NCBI GenBank assembly: GCA_903919105.1
Contig: CAIXGT010000136.1
Coordinates: 1-6,079 of the forward strand
Length of the DNA: 6,079 nucleotides
DNA from: an uncultured Spartobacteria bacterium
GTDB lineage: Bacteria > Verrucomicrobiota > Verrucomicrobiae > Chthoniobacterales > UBA6821
Reading direction: 5' to 3'
Shown here: positions 1-6,079 of the stretch, piece by piece
Layout of the letters: every line of letters starts with the position of its first letter
Numbering within the stretch: position 1 is the stretch's first letter
Translations under genes and position numbers: made by a program
Notes under the pieces: generated by a model
Told to the model about the DNA's origin: nothing
Seen by the model: only the letters and a program-made list of their open reading frames with translations
The model's database searches: none

Positions 1-362
1 AGCAGGGAAGGCCTCCACGCCATGCCGAGGGCCGCACCGAGTAGAACGATCGAAGCGAGGATGCCATGCTCGTCAAAAGGTTGATGAACCCCGCAGAGGC
101 CTAGGCCCGTGACTCCGCCAAGCATCATGGAGCAGACGAAGGAACAGGGCAGAAGCCAGAGGGCGCGACCGCCGATTTGAACGGCCCAGAGACCCACGGC
201 CACCATGACGAGAAGATGGTCAAGCCCGGTCAGAGGATGAAGGAACCCTACCTGGGCCGCTTGCGCCATATCCTGAGAGTGGAGCTGGGAAGTGTGGGCT
301 GTCGCGGTAACTGCGGATCCTAAAAGACCTGCGAGCAACAGGAGGGGAAGATGACGTTTCAC
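1..362 (-). CDS. HupE/UreJ-family membrane protein, probable Ni/metal permease (partial, C-terminus cut by window edge)
   Basis: The reading frame is open from a GTG at 360-362 to the left edge, giving 120 complete codons of a family usually about 190-200 residues long. Residues 1-22 look like a signal peptide: a basic start (MKRH), a leucine-rich core and a small-residue end (TATA), leaving a mature N-terminus that begins with His23, a common place for a metal-binding His in this family. The family signature HPLTGLDHLL lies at residues 42-51 (His42, Asp48, His49), followed by hydrophobic segments at about 50-63, 67-90 and 101-116. The third segment carries a GILASIVLLG stretch matching the second conserved block of HupE/UreJ. 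Known members are linked to nickel or cobalt uptake for hydrogenase or urease; no such enzyme is visible here, so the substrate is inferred. The gene lies 32 bp downstream of ftsH on the same strand, probably cotranscribed. Neither the GTG nor an in-frame TTG at 396-398, which overlaps the ftsH stop as TTGA, has a clear ribosome binding site. GTG is chosen because it gives a compact signal peptide. Confidence 0.8.
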   Translation of the reverse strand, partial: MKRHLPLLLLAGLLGSAVTATAHTSQLHSQDMAQAAQVGFLHPLTGLDHLLVMVAVGLWAVQIGGRALWLLPCSFVCSMMLGGVTGLGLCGVHQPFDEHGILASIVLLGAALGMAWRPSL

Positions 363-394
363 GCGACTGAATCTGCTGAGGAGAAGAGTTGATT

Positions 395-2458
<2,064 letters not shown>

Positions 2459-2502
2459 TGCGTGAAGCTATTGACTACATCAGATAACACACCCTGCGGC
2501 CA
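2459..2502. promoter_or_regulatory. Divergent intergenic spacer between ftsH and the DUF2334 gene
   Basis: This 44-bp gap lies between two divergent start codons, so it and the adjoining gene ends must hold promoter signals for both directions. On the plus strand, GATAAC at 2483-2488 resembles a -10 box; the closest -35-like match is TTGCGT at 2458-2463, with a long 19-bp spacer. On the minus strand, a weak pair reading TTTGCA and TTATCT with a 16-bp spacer can be read, with the first box inside the start of the DUF2334 gene. None of these is a strong sigma-70 match. No heat-shock CIRCE element or convincing operator palindrome is seen. The location is firm as a regulatory region; the individual boxes are guesses. 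Confidence 0.35.
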
Positions 2503-3324
2503 ATGCAAACTGCACCCCTCACATCGGTTGATCCGCTTACTTTAACCGGTAAGGAAAACTTGGATCCATCACTGGTGGTTTCGATTCACGATGTCTCTAC
2601 CGTTACCCGGGAACGGGTTGTCGGGATGCTTAAGGATCTTAAGGCTGTGGGGGTGCCTGTGACTTCCCTGCTTGTGATCCCGGACCATCATCACAAAGGA
2701 AGGATCGATTCCGATCTAACGTTTGGAGAGTGGATTCGTGAAGTCACAGGGAAGGGGCAGGGAGGGGGTCATGAGGCGGTGTTGCATGGATTTTTCCATA
2801 TCAGGACCACGAAACAGGGCGAGGGTCTGACGACTAAAATAATCACCCGGTCCTATACCGCGGGGGAGGGGGAGTTCCATGACCTAACCCGCGATGATGC
2901 GTCCTCGTTGCTCCTTAAGGGTAAGGAGGCATTTGCTGCATGTGGAATCACCCCCACGGGATTCATCGCCCCGGCATGGCTACTTGGAAAAGAAGCCGAG
3001 GTGGCGGTCAGGGAGATGGGATTCGACTACACGACCCGGATCGGTGAGGTGATTGACTGCAAAGAAGGACGATCATTTCCATCCCGCAGTATGGTCTATA
3101 GCGTGAGGGCTCGGTGGCGCCGAGAAGTCAGTCTTCTCTGGAATGAGTTGCTCGCTCACCACCTAAAGTCGGCACCCTTGCTTCGCATCGGACTTCATCC
3201 TCCTGACTGGGATCATCAGTCGATCCGTGACCATGCTCTTTCCTGTATCCGGAAAGCCATCGAGACTCGCCGGGTGACAACTTACGCAAGATGGCTCGAC
3301 CAATGGCGCAGTAGCGGACATTAA
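2503..3324 (+). CDS. DUF2334 polysaccharide-deacetylase-like protein
   Basis: This 273-residue protein matches the DUF2334 group of carbohydrate esterase 4-like proteins, which share the NodB-type deacetylase barrel. The first strand carries VSIHDVS with Asp30, the usual first metal or catalytic Asp. It is followed by LLVIPDHHH (57-64) and by LHGFFH (94-99), where His95 and His99 fit the metal-binding His pair. A later APAWLL block (156-161) and LRIGLHPPD, with His232 and Asp235, match further conserved blocks. Family members are predicted to remove acetyl groups from polysaccharides or glycolipid sugars; the substrate is unknown. No signal peptide or membrane segment is seen, so a cytoplasmic site is likely. 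It is followed after 21 bp by the PHP-glycosyltransferase gene in the same reading frame, suggesting joint work on one glycan. ATG 2503 lacks a clear ribosome binding site; a TTG at 2560-2562 (residue 20), preceded by AAGGAA, would remove a poorly conserved leader and is a real alternative. Family assignment is confident; enzymatic activity is inferred. Confidence 0.85.
   Translation: MQTAPLTSVDPLTLTGKENLDPSLVVSIHDVSTVTRERVVGMLKDLKAVGVPVTSLLVIPDHHHKGRIDSDLTFGEWIREVTGKGQGGGHEAVLHGFFHIRTTKQGEGLTTKIITRSYTAGEGEFHDLTRDDASSLLLKGKEAFAACGITPTGFIAPAWLLGKEAEVAVREMGFDYTTRIGEVIDCKEGRSFPSRSMVYSVRARWRREVSLLWNELLAHHLKSAPLLRIGLHPPDWDHQSIRDHALSCIRKAIETRRVTTYARWLDQWRSSGH
2551..2562 (+). promoter_or_regulatory. 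Possible ribosome binding site and alternative TTG start for the DUF2334 gene
   Basis: AAGGAA at 2551-2556 lies three bases before an in-frame TTG at 2560-2562. Starting there would drop the first 19 residues, which precede the conserved VSIHDV strand and look unstructured. The ATG at 2503 has only GC-rich sequence before it and no purine-rich ribosome binding site. The spacing is tight, so this is an alternative and not the preferred call. Confidence 0.25.
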
Positions 3325-3345
3325 AGGAACCGCTGGATAATTCCC

Positions 3346-5742
3346 ATGGCCCTCGTCGACCTCCATCTTCATACCCGTTACAGCCTCCGCTCTCCGGAGT
3401 GGCTTTTTCGTAGGTTGAACGTTCCTGCCAGTGTTTCCGATCCGAAGCTGCTGCTCGATAAGCTGCGCCTCGCCGGAATGGATTTCTTTACCTTTACCGA
3501 TGATGACTCGATCGACGGTTGCTTGGAAGTCGCCCACCTGCCTGGGGTCTTTATTAGCGAATCGGTGACGACAGTGTTTCCAGAGGATGGAATCCGTGTT
3601 TCGCTCCTGATCTGGGGGATCACCGAGAGCCAGCACAAGGAGGTTCAGGGTCTCAAGGCAAATATCTATGAACTTCAGCAGTATCTGGCTGCCCAAGGTA
3701 TCGCCCACGGCGTCGCCGGATGCCTGCATGGACTGGAGGACAAACTGCGCCCCATTCACCTGATGCGCCTGGCGCTGCTTTTCCGTAATTTCGAGGGGAT
3801 CAATGGCAGGGAAATAGGTCTGCTCTCGACGATGACTCGGTATCTGTTCTCGCTTGAAGTTTCAGATATCGAGCGCTTCAGCGCTATGACGGGTCTTCAG
3901 CCGACCCATGAGGAGTCCTGGAAGAAGGGGTGGTTCGGCGGATCCGATGACCATGGAGCAACGATCCCCGCCTCGGCTCACACGGAGACTCCACCGGTTC
4001 GTGACATCGCACAACTCCTTGCTCATCTCCGCGAGGGCCGCAGTGAGCCGCGAGGGATCACAGGAACACCGCTGCGAGCCGCACTCGATACCTATCAGGT
4101 CGCTTTTTCCTACGCCAAGGAGCGTCTTGCCGGCCATGCCGCCTCGCCGACGATCCGTTTGGTCGAGAAGGCTTTCGCACGATTCATGGAGGGTCGTGAT
4201 CCGACAACCTTCACTGCGGGGGAGAAATTCGCCTTCCTGGCCCAGGGGATCGCCAGCGGCAAGATCTTTGAGCTTGCGAATCCGGGCCCACGCTCTCTCT
4301 GGAAAGAGCTTTCCAGTGCTCTTCATGAACCCGCCATGCGTGCCGAACTCGGCAAGGAACTTGAAGGGGTTAAGGATCCGAGTCGGAGGGCTTTCCTCAT
4401 GGCGAACATGATGGCAAGCCGGCTTGCTTACAGACTGACGCTTCAGTTCCTGCAACAGCTTCTGGAGGGTCGCTTTCTCGAAAGCATTCAGATGGTCGGC
4501 CCGGTAGTCCCGCTGGTCGCCCTGCTGAGTCCGTATCTCTATGCCTTTCGGACTCCTGCTAGAGCCCGTCTCCGTGATGCCTCCCTTGTGATGCGCGGCA
4601 GTATCCCGCCCGAACTTCACAACGCTCGCCGTGCCTGGTTCACGGACACACTGGATGATGTGAATGGCGTCTCCACGACGATCCAGCGGATGAGCAGCGC
4701 CTTGATTGCCAATAACAAGGAGATCGAGGTGATGGTTTCCCGCAACGAGGTTTCCGTCCCGGGAATTCCGCTTAAGAACTTTCCTCCCATTGGGGAATTC
4801 GAGCTGCCTGAGTATGAACTTCAGAAGTTGAGCTTCCCGCCTTTGCTTCAGATCATCGATCACCTGCAAACGCAGAACTTCACCGAGGTGATCATCAGCA
4901 CTCCGGGTCCCGTGGGACTTGCCGCGCTAGCTGCCGCCCGGGTATTAGGACTGCCAACGGCGGGTATCTACCACACGGATTTTCCCGAGTATGTCCGCAT
5001 CTTGACCGAGGATGGCCTGATGGAGTCGCTGACCTGGAACTACATGCACTGGTTCTATGCCCAGCTCGACATTATCTATGTGAATTCCGACCATTACCGT
5101 CAGTGCTGGATCGACCGAGGAATTGCTCCTGAGAAAATCAAGATCCTGCCGCGCGGTCTGGATACGGGACTCTTTCATCCTGAGAAAAGAAAATCTGATT
5201 TCTGGAAAAAACGTGGCCTCCGTGAAGGCGAGGTGGGAGCCCTTTATGTTGGCAGGGTATCACGAGAGAAAAATCTCGATCTTTATGCTGCGGCGTTCCG
5301 GCGTCTACTGGCTGCCGGGGTGAAGGTCCGTCCGCTGATCGTCGGCGACGGCCCCTATGCGGCAATGATGAAGGAACTGTTGCCTGAGGGAATCTACACC
5401 GGAAGTTTGCACAAGGAGGAGCTGGCAAGCGCCTATGCCTCAGCCGACTTCTTTGTTTTCCCTAGCACGACCGACACCTTCGGGAATGTGGTCATTGAGG
5501 CTCAGGCCAGCGGATTACCCGTGATCGTCTCCGATGTCGGAGGTCCGAAGGATCTCGTCGAGGATGGGGTTGATGGACGGGTCACCAAGGGACTCGATCT
5601 CGATGCTCTGACTAACGCGGTGCGCCAACTGGCTGAAGATTCAGAGCTTCGGAAGCGGATGGGCAAAGCCTCGCGTGCAAGGGTTGCCGAGAGGGACTGG
5701 TCGGGGGCGGCCCTCCTCTTCTGGGAGGGAAGTGAGGAGTAG
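3346..5742 (+). CDS. PHP-domain / GT4-family glycosyltransferase fusion protein
   Basis: This is a complete 798-residue, two-domain protein. Residues 1 to about 235 form a PHP (polymerase and histidinol phosphatase) domain: DLHLHT with His7 and His9 at the start, TDDDSIDG at 51-58, FPEDG at 78-82 and GGSDDHGA at 198-205. Residues about 240-425 look helical and unassigned. Residues about 430-798 are a GT-B glycosyltransferase of family GT4, resembling the MgtA/SQD2/PimB-type lipid glycosyltransferases: TDTLDDVNGVSTT (433-445), HTDFPEY (543-549), LPRGLD (601-606), GRVSREKN (636-643, with phosphate-binding Arg637 and Lys642), GDGP (667-670) and TDTFGNVVIEA (709-719). The EX7E motif appears as Asp710 and Glu718. 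The likely reaction is transfer of a sugar from a nucleotide-sugar to a lipid or polysaccharide acceptor at the inner face of the membrane; donor and acceptor are unknown. The PHP half seems degenerate at several metal positions. The ATG lies three residues before the conserved PHP strand; AAAGGAA at 3323-3329 is about 16 bases away, too far for a standard ribosome binding site, so translational coupling to the upstream gene is possible. Confidence 0.9.
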   Translation: MALVDLHLHTRYSLRSPEWLFRRLNVPASVSDPKLLLDKLRLAGMDFFTFTDDDSIDGCLEVAHLPGVFISESVTTVFPEDGIRVSLLIWGITESQHKEVQGLKANIYELQQYLAAQGIAHGVAGCLHGLEDKLRPIHLMRLALLFRNFEGINGREIGLLSTMTRYLFSLEVSDIERFSAMTGLQPTHEESWKKGWFGGSDDHGATIPASAHTETPPVRDIAQLLAHLREGRSEPRGITGTPLRAALDTYQVAFSYAKERLAGHAASPTIRLVEKAFARFMEGRDPTTFTAGEKFAFLAQGIASGKIFELANPGPRSLWKELSSALHEPAMRAELGKELEGVKDPSRRAFLMANMMASRLAYRLTLQFLQQLLEGRFLESIQMVGPVVPLVALLSPYLYAFRTPARARLRDASLVMRGSIPPELHNARRAWFTDTLDDVNGVSTTIQRMSSALIANNKEIEVMVSRNEVSVPGIPLKNFPPIGEFELPEYELQKLSFPPLLQIIDHLQTQNFTEVIISTPGPVGLAALAAARVLGLPTAGIYHTDFPEYVRILTEDGLMESLTWNYMHWFYAQLDIIYVNSDHYRQCWIDRGIAPEKIKILPRGLDTGLFHPEKRKSDFWKKRGLREGEVGALYVGRVSREKNLDLYAAAFRRLLAAGVKVRPLIVGDGPYAAMMKELLPEGIYTGSLHKEELASAYASADFFVFPSTTDTFGNVVIEAQASGLPVIVSDVGGPKDLVEDGVDGRVTKGLDLDALTNAVRQLAEDSELRKRMGKASRARVAERDWSGAALLFWEGSEE

Positions 5743-5768
5743 GAAGGAGGAAAAGTAAAAAGGATAAA
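5743..5768. other. Convergent intergenic spacer, purine-rich, without a hairpin terminator
   Basis: These 26 bp separate the stop codons of two convergent genes. The plus strand is almost all purine, starting with GAAGGAGG immediately after the TAG stop. Read on the minus strand, it gives a pyrimidine-rich tract with runs of T just after the TAA of the Kdo transferase gene. No GC-rich stem-loop precedes either tract, so an intrinsic terminator cannot be called. The two transcripts probably overlap or end by another mechanism. Confidence 0.5.
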
Positions 5769-6079
5769 TTATGAATCATGAAGTGGGGAACCGCTCATCA
5801 TTCCTTCGACTAAAGCACAGTTCCTTGACGTGGCCCCTTGGTGAGGGGCAAGGATGGTGCTCAAGGCGGTGATCATGGTCGTCCTTTTTTCTGCGTTGCC
5901 CAGCAGTGACCGGACCGAGTCGATTATGTCCTGTTGGTCGTTCACACGGATCGCTGCGCCCGCTTCGCAGAGTTGAGTGGCGAGCGGTTCGAAGTTGCCA
6001 GTAAGTGGGCCGATCAGCACGGGGGCACCGGCCTGCAACGGTTCGATCATGTTCTGACCCCCGCGATTGACCGAGCAGG
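5769..6079 (-). CDS. waaA: 3-deoxy-D-manno-octulosonic acid (Kdo) transferase, C-terminal part (N-terminus cut by window edge)
   Basis: The frame is open from the right edge to a TAA at 5769-5771, giving the last 102 codons of a protein normally about 420-430 residues long. The visible part starts with NRGGQNMIEPLQAG, then APVLIGPLTGNFEPLATQL and EAGAAIRVND. This matches the C-terminal nucleotide-sugar-binding half of WaaA/KdtA (GT30), whose usual motif reads GGHNPLEPA followed by GKPVLFGP and NF. WaaA moves Kdo from CMP-Kdo onto lipid A precursors at the cytoplasmic face of the inner membrane. Here the motif His is Gln (GGQN), a variant I believe occurs in other members. The closing residues are short and polar. 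The gene points towards the PHP-glycosyltransferase gene and ends 26 bp from it. Another GT-B glycosyltransferase is possible since only a quarter of the protein is visible, but the conserved block order favours WaaA. Confidence 0.8.
   Translation of the reverse strand, partial: CSVNRGGQNMIEPLQAGAPVLIGPLTGNFEPLATQLCEAGAAIRVNDQQDIIDSVRSLLGNAEKRTTMITALSTILAPHQGATSRNCALVEGMMSGSPLHDS

Noticed and set aside
3163..3759. A 198-codon minus-strand open frame spanning the junction of the DUF2334 and PHP-GT4 genes
   Set aside because: It overlaps two well-supported genes on the opposite strand and has no family resemblance that I can see.
3908..4411. A 167-codon plus-strand open frame in another frame inside the PHP-GT4 gene
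   Set aside because: It is rich in Arg, Ser and Pro, as expected for an out-of-frame reading of GC-rich coding DNA, and it lies inside a confidently read gene.
3862..4869. A 335-codon minus-strand open frame opposite the PHP-GT4 gene
   Set aside because: Its translation has no recognised motif, and the plus strand carries a clear conserved protein through the same bases.
5771..5779. Small palindrome ATGAATCAT at the end of the waaA-like gene as a terminator stem
   Set aside because: Four-base arms with a one-base centre cannot form a stable hairpin, and it is AT-rich, so it is not an intrinsic terminator.

Overview
The window holds five protein-coding genes packed with almost no spare DNA, about 57% G+C by eye. 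The best guess at origin is a Gram-negative bacterium of the Verrucomicrobiota or a neighbouring PVC lineage. This rests on the style of the FtsH N-terminus and its proline-rich tail, on a probable Kdo transferase (an LPS enzyme), and on a DUF2334 gene next to a PHP-glycosyltransferase fusion. It is a judgement from remembered protein families, not a computed placement. No rRNA, tRNA, CRISPR array, insertion sequence or attachment site is seen.

Layout. Bases 1-362 (minus strand) carry the first 120 codons of a HupE/UreJ-type membrane protein, cut by the left edge. Just upstream of it on the same strand is a complete ftsH (395-2458), so the two probably form an ftsH-hupE transcription unit. 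A 44-bp divergent spacer (2459-2502) separates ftsH from a plus-strand pair: a DUF2334 polysaccharide-deacetylase-like gene (2503-3324) and a 798-residue protein with an N-terminal PHP domain and a C-terminal GT4 glycosyltransferase (3346-5742). A 26-bp convergent spacer follows, and then the C-terminal 102 codons of a minus-strand waaA/kdtA-like Kdo transferase, cut by the right edge.

The theme is the cell envelope. FtsH is the inner-membrane quality-control protease, which in E. coli also sets LPS synthesis by degrading LpxC and KdtA. The HupE-like protein is a probable metal permease. The deacetylase-like protein and the PHP-GT4 fusion probably act together on a glycan or glycolipid. WaaA adds Kdo to lipid A.

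The most interesting point is that the PHP domain of the fusion protein seems to have lost several metal-binding residues while its glycosyltransferase half looks intact. It may therefore be a catalytically dead, regulatory or structural PHP module. There are few clear Shine-Dalgarno sequences at the chosen starts, so several start sites remain uncertain.
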